Assembly (NCBI RefSeq): GCF_003611465.1
Contig: NZ_RAXV01000010.1
Coordinates: 25,019-89,018, forward strand
Direction of reading: 5' to 3'
Origin: Acinetobacter tianfuensis
GTDB lineage: Bacteria > Pseudomonadota > Gammaproteobacteria > Pseudomonadales > Moraxellaceae
DNA: 64,000 nt
The notes below the pieces were generated by a model that was not told where the DNA came from, did not search any database, and saw nothing but the letters and a program-made list of their open reading frames with translations. The translations under genes were made by a program, and so were the position numbers. Within the stretch, counting starts at the first letter, position 1. Every line of letters starts with the position of its first letter. Positions 53,155 to 61,099 of the stretch are shown here, one piece after another.

Positions 53155-54168
53155 ATGCTTGAAGCCTTTTACGCCACAGAGCGCGGTAGCTTAGAAGACG
53201 CCACTATTAATGGCGATTTTGATCTTCATCCTGAGTTGGTCTGGCTGGATCTGATTGCGCCCTCACAAGAAGAGCAGCAATGGATTTTAGATGCCTATGG
53301 CCAAAACATGCCTACGCTAAAATCATTAGAAGATATTTCATCTTCGGCACGATTCTACCGTGATGATGACGGCATTTTGCATATCAGCACATATTTTTTA
53401 ACGAAAAATAAAAACTTTCAGGTCGATACCGAAACAGAAGAAAGTTCCAGCATTCTAGCGACAGTACAAACGGTTGCCTTTATTTTACATAAAGAGCGCC
53501 TGTTTACCCTGCGCGGCGAAAAGCTCGTAGCATTCCGCGCTTTTCGCGCCCGCGCCCGCCGCAATGACTATGAAATTGACTATAAAGAACCCACTTGGAT
53601 TCTGCTTGGCCTGCTGGAAGCAAAATTAGATGAACTTGCGGATATCTTGGAAGATATCCACAAGGACTTGGAAAAGTATTCCACAGAAGTATTGAACAAC
53701 CGTCATCGCGAAATGATTTTAGATCTGGATGACATGATTACCCGCTTAGCACAATTAGAAGACATGCTGGGAAAAGCGCAGCTTTGTCTGATTGACTTGC
53801 GCCGTGTACTCACTTTCTTGTCGCGTCCGCGCGCCTTGGGCAGCCATATATATGATGCAGACATCCGCGAGCTGAGTGAAGATGTGCGCTCACTGGTCGA
53901 ACACGATGCCTTCTTATTCCAAAAAGTGCGATTCTTACTCGATACCACATCAGGCTTTATTAACACCGAACAAAATGACACGATCCGCCGATTCTCCATT
54001 TTGCCAAGCATGCTTGCCCCGCCGATGCTGATTGCCAGTATTTACGGCATGAACACCGATGTTCTGCCTTTTGCGCACGGCACAACAAGCTTTATGGTGG
54101 TCAGTTTTATTTTAATCGCCTTCTTAATTGGCCCGCTCATTTACTTCAGATGGAAAAAATGGATTTGA
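53155..54168 (+). CDS. corA: Magnesium/cobalt transporter CorA
   Basis: 337 residues. The large cytoplasmic N-terminal domain (about 1-270) with its funnel helices is followed by two C-terminal helices and the G-M-N selectivity motif at 298-300 (Y-G-M-N-T-D). The family forms pentameric magnesium channels. The ATG is preceded by AAGGGAGAAA. Followed by repeat-like sequence and a terminator. Confidence 0.93.
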   Translation: MLEAFYATERGSLEDATINGDFDLHPELVWLDLIAPSQEEQQWILDAYGQNMPTLKSLEDISSSARFYRDDDGILHISTYFLTKNKNFQVDTETEESSSILATVQTVAFILHKERLFTLRGEKLVAFRAFRARARRNDYEIDYKEPTWILLGLLEAKLDELADILEDIHKDLEKYSTEVLNNRHREMILDLDDMITRLAQLEDMLGKAQLCLIDLRRVLTFLSRPRALGSHIYDADIRELSEDVRSLVEHDAFLFQKVRFLLDTTSGFINTEQNDTIRRFSILPSMLAPPMLIASIYGMNTDVLPFAHGTTSFMVVSFILIAFLIGPLIYFRWKKWI

Positions 54169-54184
54169 TAAAATCCCTCCCAGC

Positions 54185-54204
54185 CTCCCTTTATCAAAGG
54201 GAGG
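54185..54204. repeat. Intergenic palindrome, C-rich, after corA
   Basis: CCTCCC/GGGAGG arms around TTTATCAAA. A similar arrangement (CCCCTCTTTAAAAAGAGAGG) lies at 63970-63996, suggesting a dispersed intergenic repeat of the genus. Confidence 0.45.
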
Positions 54205-54217
54205 AGTTTACCCCAAT

Positions 54218-54243
54218 AAAAAAGCGCCATCAGGCGCTTTTTT
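54218..54243. terminator. Bidirectional terminator between corA and mlaB
   Basis: AAAAGCGCC/GGCGCTTTT with ATCA loop and T6 on either side, between convergent genes. Confidence 0.92.
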
Positions 54244-54256
54244 ATTGCATTCGATT

Positions 54257-54544
54257 TCAGATGATTTTTAAATCATGCTCCAAATGGCAGGACTGAATAA
54301 TCTTCATCATTTTTTCAGGCACCGCTTTGAACTGCAGACCTTGAGCATTGGGTGTCTGACGCAGCCAGCGCACCAATACTGCCAGCGCCAAAGTGCTTCC
54401 ATGCTCAAGCTCAGATAAATTCACGGTCAGCGGAAACTGCTGCTGCCGCTGAATTTCTTTTAAGCCTGCTGCATAAAATTGCTCAGCATTGCTGTAATCA
54501 ATTTTCCCAGAAACCCGCAGTTCCTGTTCAGTGAACTGAATCAT
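54257..54544 (-). CDS. mlaB: Mla STAS-domain protein MlaB
   Basis: 95 residues, a small STAS domain. MlaB binds the ATPase MlaF and is needed for MlaFEDB stability in phospholipid transport. Conserved segments are G-K-I-D-Y-S-N-A and L-S-E-L-E-H-G-S-T-L-A-L-A-V-L. It is last in the mlaFEDCB order, 12 bases after mlaC. Confidence 0.88.
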   Translation of the reverse strand: MIQFTEQELRVSGKIDYSNAEQFYAAGLKEIQRQQQFPLTVNLSELEHGSTLALAVLVRWLRQTPNAQGLQFKAVPEKMMKIIQSCHLEHDLKII

Positions 54545-54556
54545 GCCTATCCTGCT

Positions 54557-55192
54557 TTATTTTTTCTTTTCAACCGCAGCTTCAGCATCAGGCTTGAAGT
54601 TTGCGATTGCTTTATCCAAATTGCCGCCATTACGTTTTACAGTCGCTGTAAACTGGTTGCGGAACTGTAAGCCCAGATCAATGCCTGACACGTTAATGTT
54701 GCGGATTTTCCATTGTGAACCTTTATCAGCCAGCTGGAAAGACACTGGAATTTTCTCGCCATTATTATTAAAGTCGATAGTCACCACAGGGTTCTTGCTG
54801 CCCGTCGCTTTATAAGGACGGATGGTATAAGTCTGATTGGTAAATTTAGCGAATGCCGAACCATAGTTTTCAATCAGCGTTTCACGGAAGTTTGCCTCAA
54901 ACTTAGCGCGCTGCGCCGCAGTGCTGTATTGATTGGTCGCATATGTCCCCATCACAATGCGGGCAAAAGCTGGCGCATCAACATAAGGGTCTAGGTTTTG
55001 ACGCACAATGGCTTTTACTGCCGCAGGATTATTCTGCAATTTTGCATGATCCGCTTTTAAGCGCATGATTAGCCCATCTGCTACTTTTTTCACAAAAGCT
55101 GGAGGCGCTTCATCCGGCGCCGCAAACGCAGCGCCTGCAATCATGGTCGATAAAATACCAGCAGTCAGCGTCTGTTTAAATAAAGTATTCAC
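54557..55192 (-). CDS. mlaC: Periplasmic phospholipid-binding protein MlaC
   Basis: About 211 residues from GTG 55192, chosen because AGAGGATAACC precedes it; the open frame continues to 55282 but overlaps mlaD without such a site. Signal peptide ends near A-A-F-A-A. MlaC shuttles phospholipid between the outer membrane MlaA complex and inner membrane MlaFEDB. A C-terminal V-E-K-K-K is visible. Confidence 0.92.
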   Translation of the reverse strand: MNTLFKQTLTAGILSTMIAGAAFAAPDEAPPAFVKKVADGLIMRLKADHAKLQNNPAAVKAIVRQNLDPYVDAPAFARIVMGTYATNQYSTAAQRAKFEANFRETLIENYGSAFAKFTNQTYTIRPYKATGSKNPVVTIDFNNNGEKIPVSFQLADKGSQWKIRNINVSGIDLGLQFRNQFTATVKRNGGNLDKAIANFKPDAEAAVEKKK

Positions 55193-55211
55193 TACGGTTA
55201 TCCTCTTTAAA

Positions 55212-55883
55212 TTACTCAGCAAATGAAACTTCTTCATCTGCTGTTTCACCTTCGGCAGGCTGTTCAGCCGCTGAACCATCACCAGATTTACCTGCGCCGC
55301 CAGTAATAAATTTACTGATTAAATCTTCAAGATCCATCGTGCCTTGTGTGTTGCCAATACTTTCACCGCGCTTCACATAGTTCAAGCCGCCGCCTGGCAC
55401 GATTTTCAAATACTTCTCACCCAGCAAGCCATTGGTTGCAACCATGATATAAGCATCTTCATCAATACTGGTGATGGACTTCATGTTAGCCAACAGTTGC
55501 TTTTCCATTTCTTTTTGTTGCGCTGCATCTGCTGCAGTAAACTCAGAACTGTAACGCAGCTCTTCTAAAGCATTTTTCTCAACTTCTTTCAGCTGTTCTG
55601 CATTAAAAGTTGTCAGCTTGCCGTCTAAGGCGAAAGATACAGTTGCCAAACGGGTAACTGGATCAAGCGTAATATTCTCGACTTGACCGATTTTCACACC
55701 GCTCATGGTTACTTTGGCGCGCGGCTTTAAACCGTTTACATTGTCAAAAGTCGCGGTCATTTGATATTGGTCATTTAAATTTGACCCAACCAAACCGCTG
55801 ACACGCATTGCAATAAAAAATAATGCAATCCCAAACAGGATTACAAATACGCCGACTGCCAGCTCACTTGCACGTGATTTCAT
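55212..55883 (-). CDS. mlaD: Mla substrate-binding MCE protein MlaD
   Basis: 223 residues. One N-terminal helix (about 9-29) anchors an MCE domain (about 35-120; V-N-G-L-K-P-R-A-K-V-T-M-S-G-V-K-I-G), with a pore-loop region and a long C-terminal segment up to the acidic E-S-A-type tail. It forms a periplasmic hexamer in MlaFEDB. Overlaps mlaE by one base. Confidence 0.95.
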   Translation of the reverse strand: MKSRASELAVGVFVILFGIALFFIAMRVSGLVGSNLNDQYQMTATFDNVNGLKPRAKVTMSGVKIGQVENITLDPVTRLATVSFALDGKLTTFNAEQLKEVEKNALEELRYSSEFTAADAAQQKEMEKQLLANMKSITSIDEDAYIMVATNGLLGEKYLKIVPGGGLNYVKRGESIGNTQGTMDLEDLISKFITGGAGKSGDGSAAEQPAEGETADEEVSFAE

Positions 55884-56662
55884 TAAACACCTCCAAACAT
55901 GACCGCAGTCAACACGAAATCAAAACCTAAAACACAAAGTGATGAATACACCACTGTACGTGTTGTTGCTGTTGCAATACCTTCAGATGTCGGCTCACAG
56001 GCATAGCCCTGATAGACCGCAATCCAAGTACAGATCAATGCAAAAACAAAACTCTTAATAATTGTGCCGTTCAGCACATCTTTATAAAACTGTACGCTGC
56101 TTTGAATGCCGCTCCAGTACGAGCCTTCATCTGCCCCCAGAAAATCAACACCCACCAGCTTGCCGCCCATAATCCCAACGGCTGCGAATATTACCGACAG
56201 CATCGGCAGACTGACAATACCCGCCCATAAGCGCGGTGAAATCACGCGCTTTAAGGGATCAACACCAATCATTTCCATACTGGAGAGCTGCTCAGTGGCT
56301 TTCATTAAGCCAATTTCCGCAGTCAAAGCAGAACCGGCGCGGCCAGCAAACAGTAAGGCAGCAACCACTGGCGCAAGCTCACGCAGCAATGTCAGCGCAA
56401 CAGCTGTACCCAGCATCGCTTCACTGCCGAACGTGGATAAAATACTGTACATCTGCAGGCCAAGCACCGAACCAATGAATAAGCCAGAAACACTAATAAT
56501 TAATAATGACAGCACACCGACACGGTACATCTGATAAGTAAACAGCTTTACGCCAAGCCAAGTCGGCAGTGAGCATAAAATTTGCAGCAGCATAATAAAT
56601 GCTGTACCAATGCCCTGAACACGCTCAATAACGCGTCTACCTAATGCGGCAATTGCATTCAT
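55883..56662 (-). CDS. mlaE: Mla ABC transporter permease MlaE
   Basis: 259 residues, about six helices with the MlaE motif G-L-Q-M-Y and [18 protein letters not shown]. It is the permease of the MlaFEDB lipid transporter. Overlaps mlaF by four bases. Confidence 0.95.
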   Translation of the reverse strand: MNAIAALGRRVIERVQGIGTAFIMLLQILCSLPTWLGVKLFTYQMYRVGVLSLLIISVSGLFIGSVLGLQMYSILSTFGSEAMLGTAVALTLLRELAPVVAALLFAGRAGSALTAEIGLMKATEQLSSMEMIGVDPLKRVISPRLWAGIVSLPMLSVIFAAVGIMGGKLVGVDFLGADEGSYWSGIQSSVQFYKDVLNGTIIKSFVFALICTWIAVYQGYACEPTSEGIATATTRTVVYSSLCVLGFDFVLTAVMFGGV

Positions 56663-57477
56663 GAACGAACCTCTTGATTCAAATAAGGCTGATGGCTGAA
56701 TTGATAATCTACCGGCCCTTCCACAGAACCCGTCAGGAATTGGCGCACAAACGGCGATGCATGTTCACGCAGTTCTGCAGGTGTGCCCTCACCTTGTACT
56801 TTTCCTTCTGCAACCACATAAATATAATCAGCAATAGACAGGGTTTCAGCAACGTCATGCGACACAATAATCGTGGTTAAATCCAAAGCTTCACGCAATG
56901 AGCGGATCAGGCGCGTTAATACCCCCATCACAATCGGGTCTTGGCCTGCAAAGGGCTCATCGTACATGATCAATTCTGGGTCTAAGGCAATCGCACGCGC
57001 CAATGCGACACGGCGGTTCATCCCGCCTGACAGCTCTGCAGGCATAAATTGTTCTGTACCGCGCAAGCCAACAGATTCAAGCTTTAAAGAAACCAGTTCT
57101 GAAATTAAATGCTCAGGAAGCTTGGTGTGCGCACGTATTGGAAAAGCGACATTTTCATATACGCTCATATCTGTAAACAGCGCGCCGCTCTGAAACAGCA
57201 TCCCCATGCGGGCACGAGCTGCAAATAATTCGTGGCGTGACATCTTGCCAATATTTTTGCCATCCAAAAGCACTTCACCGGCATCTGGCACCAGCTGACC
57301 GCCAATTAAGCGCAGCAGTGTCGTTTTCCCTGTGCCAGAAGGCCCCATAATGGCAGTGATCTGCCCACGGCGAATGTTTAAACTGACATTATCGTAAATG
57401 ACCCGCTCGCCCCGTTTAAAGCTCAGGTTTTTCACCTCAATCAGTGATTGAGCCCCAAGAGGTGTTTGATTATTCAT
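56659..57477 (-). CDS. mlaF: Mla ABC transporter ATPase MlaF
   Basis: 272 residues. Walker [10 protein letters not shown] (45-53), signature L-S-G-G-M-N-R-R (about 149-156) and Walker B L-I-M-Y-D-E-P. It powers MlaFEDB, which moves phospholipids across the envelope to keep the outer leaflet asymmetric. First gene of the operon; its promoter should lie in 57478-57560, where only weak matches are seen. Confidence 0.95.
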   Translation of the reverse strand: MNNQTPLGAQSLIEVKNLSFKRGERVIYDNVSLNIRRGQITAIMGPSGTGKTTLLRLIGGQLVPDAGEVLLDGKNIGKMSRHELFAARARMGMLFQSGALFTDMSVYENVAFPIRAHTKLPEHLISELVSLKLESVGLRGTEQFMPAELSGGMNRRVALARAIALDPELIMYDEPFAGQDPIVMGVLTRLIRSLREALDLTTIIVSHDVAETLSIADYIYVVAEGKVQGEGTPAELREHASPFVRQFLTGSVEGPVDYQFSHQPYLNQEVRS

Positions 57478-57627
57478 AGCTGAGCTTATTCCTGCATTTT
57501 TTCAGCACGCATACTATAAAGGATTCAGCTGCAGAATGTTACCTCTGACTGTAATGTGTTTTAAATTTATTCTTTTAACTTTGTAATTTTTATAAATAAA
57601 AATAGAAAACACCAAATATTTGCAGCA

Positions 57628-57747
57628 TCAGCTCCAATAATTATAGCAATAATAGATGATGTTGCTCAGCAGCAGCAGCAAACCAATATAAGGCATCAGC
57701 ACCTCAGACCATGAACCATGCATGAATTTAGATTCTAGTTTATACAT
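57628..57747 (-). CDS. Possible 39-residue membrane peptide
   Basis: A 39-codon frame, ATG 57747 to TGA, with one hydrophobic helix (about 18-35: L-M-P-Y-I-G-L-L-L-L-L-S-N-I-I) and aromatic tail. The first ATG has no Shine-Dalgarno. An internal ATG (codon 18) is preceded by GAGGTG. It lies between the helicase terminator and the mla promoter. It may be chance; no family recognised. Confidence 0.3.
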   Translation of the reverse strand: MYKLESKFMHGSWSEVLMPYIGLLLLLSNIIYYCYNYWS

Positions 57748-57807
57748 ATTTATCAGTTAGTATTTAAAATATGACTTATGACACATTTTACTGGAAATAT
57801 GCAAATA

Positions 57808-57833
57808 AAAAACCGGTGCAAGCACCGGTTTTT
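57808..57833. terminator. Terminator of the DEAD-box helicase gene
   Basis: AAAACCGGTGC/GCACCGGTTTTT with a 2-base loop, symmetric, 21 bases after the helicase stop. Confidence 0.9.
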
Positions 57834-57854
57834 ACAATTTCAGACGAAATTCAA

Positions 57855-59711
57855 TTAATCATTGAATTTACGGCCGCGGTCTCCGCCTTCACGGCGTGGA
57901 CGGTCTTCACCAAAAGTGCGTTTTGGACGGTCATCGCCAAAAGAACGTTTTGGACGGTCATCACCGAAAGAACGCTGCGGACGGTCGCCAAAGCCACCTT
58001 CACGGCGCGCTGGACGGTCGCCAAAATCACGCTTAGGACGGTCACCGAAAGAACCTTCACGGCGCGGCTTGTAATCTACGCGGTTACCGCGGTTGTCATC
58101 ATTATTGTCAAAACGAGGACGATCACCGAAGCCGCCTTCGCGACGTGGACGGTCATTGTTGAATTCACGGCGCGGACGGTCTTCACCATTGAATTCACGA
58201 CGTGGACGGTCATTGTTGAACTCGCGGCGCGGACGGTCTTCACCATTAAATTCACGGCGTGGACGGTCATTGTTGAATTCGCGGCGCGGACGGTCTTCAC
58301 CATTGAATTCACGGCGTGGACGGTCATTGTTGAATTCGCGGCGCGGACGGTCTTCACCATTGAACTCACGGCGTGGACGATCTTCGAAAGAACGTTGCGG
58401 ACGGTCACCAAAACCGCCTTCACGGCGTTTGAAGTTTGATTCACCTTCAAAACGACGACCGCCATCACGACGACCACCGCCAAAACCGCCACGACCGCCA
58501 TCACGGCGACCACGACCGCCATCACGGCTGCCGCGCGCTGGAGGTGGAGATGGCTCAAGGCCTTCAATTTCAGATACTTCTAAACGAGCATCTAGGTAAT
58601 CTTCTAGCGCACGGATCTTGCCGCGTTCACGGTAAGTCGCCAAAGTAATCGCTTTACCAGTACGGCCAGCACGGCCAGTACGGCCAATACGGTGTACGTA
58701 GTCTTCGTTCTTCATTGGAAGACCGAAGTTAATTACGTGAGAAATAGTCGGTACGTCTAGACCGCGCGCTGCAACGTCAGTTGCAACTAAGATTTTTGCA
58801 CGGCCTTCACGGATGCTGCGTAAACGGCGGTTACGTACAGTTTGCGGCATCGCACCGTGAAGCGCTACAACTGAGTGGCCTGCTTCTGCAAGTTCTTCAG
58901 CCAGCATATCTGTATCTTCTTGAGTAGAAGCAAATACAACTGCTTGATCAAGATCTTCTTCGCTCAACCAGTGAGTAAGAAGTTTTTTCTTGTGTTCGAA
59001 GCCATCAGTCCAGTGCAAAGTCTGAGTGATGTCTGTGTTTGTAGAGTGGCCTGTTTCAATTGCAATACGCTCAGGATCATTCATCATGCGTTCTGCAAGT
59101 GTAATGATACGCGGCGCAAATGTTGCAGAGAACATCAATGTTTGCTTACGGTTCGCAGCAAGATCGCTAATCGCTTCCAGGTCTTCAGAGAAGCCTAGGT
59201 CAAGCATGCGGTCTGCTTCGTCAACAATTAGAGAATCAACATTGTCTAATTTGATTTGACGGCGGTTAACAAGGTCAAGCAAACGGCCTGGCGTTGCAAC
59301 AACAACTTGCGCGCCTTTTAATTGCTGGATTTGTTTACCGAATGGCATGCCGCCCATGATCGCAGCAACACGCACGCCTTTCATGTGGCGAACAAATGCA
59401 ATTGCGTCTTGGCATACTTGCTGCGCAAGTTCACGTGTAGGTGAAATTACAAGGATATTCGGCTGAGTTACCGCTTTCATGCGCTCTTTAAATGGAACAA
59501 GAGTTTCTTGGCCAGCTAAAGCATTTAACGTAGGGAGTAAGAAAGCAGCAGTTTTACCAGAACCAGTCTGGCTAGATACAAGCAGGTCTTTACCTTCTAA
59601 AGCTGCAGGAATAGATTGTTCCTGAACTGGAGTAGGATTAGTAAAACCAAGAGATTCAAGTGCTTTTTGTAGCGACTCGTCTAAAGAAAAATCAGCAAAA
59701 GTTTTGCTCAT
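57855..59711 (-). CDS. DEAD-box RNA helicase with repetitive Arg-rich C-terminal tail
   Basis: About 618 residues from ATG 59711 (a GTG at 59723 would add four). Core motifs: Q-motif (F-T-N-P-T-P-V-Q, 23-30), motif I S-Q-T-G-S-G-K-T (47-54), D-E-A-D (164-167), S-A-T and H-R-I-G-R-T-G-R. It is of the RhlE/CsdA type, acting in ribosome assembly and cold adaptation. After about residue 385 comes a long low-complexity tail rich in R, G, D, F and E, including four copies of a 19-residue unit (R-P-R-R-E-F-N-G-E-D + R-P-R-R-E-F-N-N-D). Its leader is about 270 bases long. Confidence 0.93.
   Translation of the reverse strand: MSKTFADFSLDESLQKALESLGFTNPTPVQEQSIPAALEGKDLLVSSQTGSGKTAAFLLPTLNALAGQETLVPFKERMKAVTQPNILVISPTRELAQQVCQDAIAFVRHMKGVRVAAIMGGMPFGKQIQQLKGAQVVVATPGRLLDLVNRRQIKLDNVDSLIVDEADRMLDLGFSEDLEAISDLAANRKQTLMFSATFAPRIITLAERMMNDPERIAIETGHSTNTDITQTLHWTDGFEHKKKLLTHWLSEEDLDQAVVFASTQEDTDMLAEELAEAGHSVVALHGAMPQTVRNRRLRSIREGRAKILVATDVAARGLDVPTISHVINFGLPMKNEDYVHRIGRTGRAGRTGKAITLATYRERGKIRALEDYLDARLEVSEIEGLEPSPPPARGSRDGGRGRRDGGRGGFGGGRRDGGRRFEGESNFKRREGGFGDRPQRSFEDRPRREFNGEDRPRREFNNDRPRREFNGEDRPRREFNNDRPRREFNGEDRPRREFNNDRPRREFNGEDRPRREFNNDRPRREGGFGDRPRFDNNDDNRGNRVDYKPRREGSFGDRPKRDFGDRPARREGGFGDRPQRSFGDDRPKRSFGDDRPKRTFGEDRPRREGGDRGRKFND
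58150..58377 (-). repeat. Four tandem 57-base repeats within the helicase gene
   Basis: The sequence GGTCATTGTT recurs at 58151, 58208, 58265 and 58322, an exact 57-base period (19 residues). Copies differ by few bases. In-frame expansion or contraction would change the tail by multiples of 19 residues. Confidence 0.92.
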
Positions 59712-59871
59712 AGAGATATTCACCCTAATGTGGGTGCTCCATTAAATATATGGTCTATTGGACATCGGCAAAAAGCGGCACAGCAATAATCGCTGAAAAT
59801 ATAGAATCAGCGGCGATCCGAGAACGACGATGCGTATAACGCACAAATGATTACAGCCGCAACCTGAAGGA

Positions 59872-59887
59872 ATCGCTTAAGCGATTG
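59872..59887. other. Perfect palindrome in the helicase leader
   Basis: AATCGCTTAAGCGATT lies in the 5' leader of the DEAD-box gene and will form a hairpin in the RNA, about 165 bases before the start codon. Possible regulatory or RNase E-sensitive element. Confidence 0.45.
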
Positions 59888-59987
59888 GGTGGGGCGCGAA
59901 ATAATGTCCTCTCTTTGGACCGGACGCGCATACACAATATAGAAAAGAAAGTGTTCAGGTAATGAACGAAATTTAGTGCGTGGGCGG

Positions 59988-60015
59988 ATTATAGCAGAAT
60001 CTTTTGAAAAGTCAT
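59988..60015 (-). promoter_or_regulatory. Promoter of the DEAD-box helicase gene
   Basis: Reverse-strand -10 TATAAT (59988-59993), 16-base spacer and a modest -35 ATGACT (60010-60015), giving a leader of about 270 bases. Consistent with the long leaders of cold-shock helicase genes. Confidence 0.65.
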
Positions 60016-60088
60016 CTAATTTACTCAGATTCACCTAAAAAAAATAATAAATGCTTATAAACTGGGGCTTTCAACGTTTTTTATCTGC

Positions 60089-60118
60089 AAAAAAAGCCTT
60101 CTATTGAAGGCTTTTTTT
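60089..60118. terminator. Terminator of suhB
   Basis: A7-GCCTTC-TATT-GAAGGC-T7, symmetric, 35 bases after the suhB stop. Confidence 0.92.
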
Positions 60119-60152
60119 AACATTTGGTCATTTCACTCAAATTTGAGATGAA

Positions 60153-60983
60153 TTATTTAGCAGCTTCGCCCCATGCTGGAACTACAGCTTGCATTAACGG
60201 TTTCAGCATTTTCATAGAGCATGCAATCACTTGACCGTTCTCCATAGAGTCTGAGCCGCCGCGCGCATCAACAACTGTACCGCCCGCTTCTTTCACAATT
60301 AACTCGCCAGCCGCAATGTCCCAAGGCTTTAAGCCAAGTTCGAAATAGCCATCTAAACGGCCAGCAGCAACATAAGCCAAATCTAATGCAGCAGAACCTG
60401 CACGGCGGTATTGTGCGCCAGCTTCAGTTACGTTCAATAGAGAGTCAAAGTGATTTTTTGCATAAGACACAACTTCGCCATTACGGATTTTACGGAAGGC
60501 ATGGCCTACACCCATAAATGTATTGCTTAGATTGTCTTTAACGTTTACACGGATACGGCGCTGGTTCAGCATTGCACCGCGGCCGCGGCTTGCAGAGAAC
60601 AGCTCATCTTTTACAGGGTCATAAATAACGCCGTGCTGAGTTACACCTTTATGCTGAACTGCGATTGATACGCAGAAATGCGGGAAACCATTAATAAAGT
60701 TTAAAGTGCCGTCAAGCGGATCGATCACCCAGCACCAATCTGCATCGTGACCTTTACCTTCTTGGTAGCCAAACTCTTCACCAAGGAAGCTGTGGTTTTT
60801 ATAGCTTTTACGAAGCGTTTCGATCGCAAGCTGTTCGATGTAGCGGTCTACACGCGTAACAGGGCCATCGATGCCTTTTTCTTCAACTTGCAAATCGAGT
60901 TTATGACGATTTTGATGCGCTTTTAAAAGCTCTTGACCAACTAATTGAGCCGCACGCGCAGCCATCACCACCATAGGTTCCAT
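60153..60983 (-). CDS. suhB: Inositol monophosphatase family protein SuhB
   Basis: 276 residues from ATG 60983 (GGGTG upstream); the 49-residue upstream extension is not part of the family. The metal site E69/E70 in G-E-E-F and D-P-L-D-G-T (88-93) are intact, as is W-D-I-A-A-G-E-L. SuhB dephosphorylates inositol-type phosphates, and in E. coli it also joins the rRNA antitermination complex. That second role fits the translation-rich region. Separated from dxs by a hairpin. Confidence 0.94.
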   Translation of the reverse strand: MEPMVVMAARAAQLVGQELLKAHQNRHKLDLQVEEKGIDGPVTRVDRYIEQLAIETLRKSYKNHSFLGEEFGYQEGKGHDADWCWVIDPLDGTLNFINGFPHFCVSIAVQHKGVTQHGVIYDPVKDELFSASRGRGAMLNQRRIRVNVKDNLSNTFMGVGHAFRKIRNGEVVSYAKNHFDSLLNVTEAGAQYRRAGSAALDLAYVAAGRLDGYFELGLKPWDIAAGELIVKEAGGTVVDARGGSDSMENGQVIACSMKMLKPLMQAVVPAWGEAAK

Positions 60984-61029
60984 TGAACACCCACTACAAA
61001 TTTGAAGATACTGATAAAGAATAATGCAT

Positions 61030-61065
61030 AAAAGCCCATATATTTTAGCAAATATATGGGCTTTT
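61030..61065. terminator. Hairpin between dxs and suhB
   Basis: 16-base perfect arms (AAAAGCCCATATATTT and its complement) around a 4-base loop with TTTT on either side. On the minus strand it lies 34 bases after dxs and 47 bases before suhB. A terminator, possibly leaky. Confidence 0.75.
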
Positions 61066-61099
61066 AGGGAAAAAAATGTTTCTAAAGTTAATTCAGTGT

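Noticed and set aside
58150..58377. Tandem 57-base repeat as a CRISPR array
   Set aside because: The repeats are contiguous, in frame in a helicase gene and have no unique spacers.
57771..58439. Plus-strand frame of 222 codons, Thr/Val-rich, opposite the helicase
   Set aside because: Composition arises from reading repetitive Arg codons in reverse; it contains the helicase terminator and has no start signal.
58093..58599. Long plus-strand frame opposite the helicase tail, rich in R, S, P and L
   Set aside because: It is the antisense of the 57-base repeats, which keep several frames open by periodicity; it has no ribosome-binding site, and the sense frame is a clear DEAD-box helicase.
59807..60034. 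75-residue minus-strand frame in the helicase leader
   Set aside because: It covers the predicted promoter, has no Shine-Dalgarno and shows no protein-like pattern.
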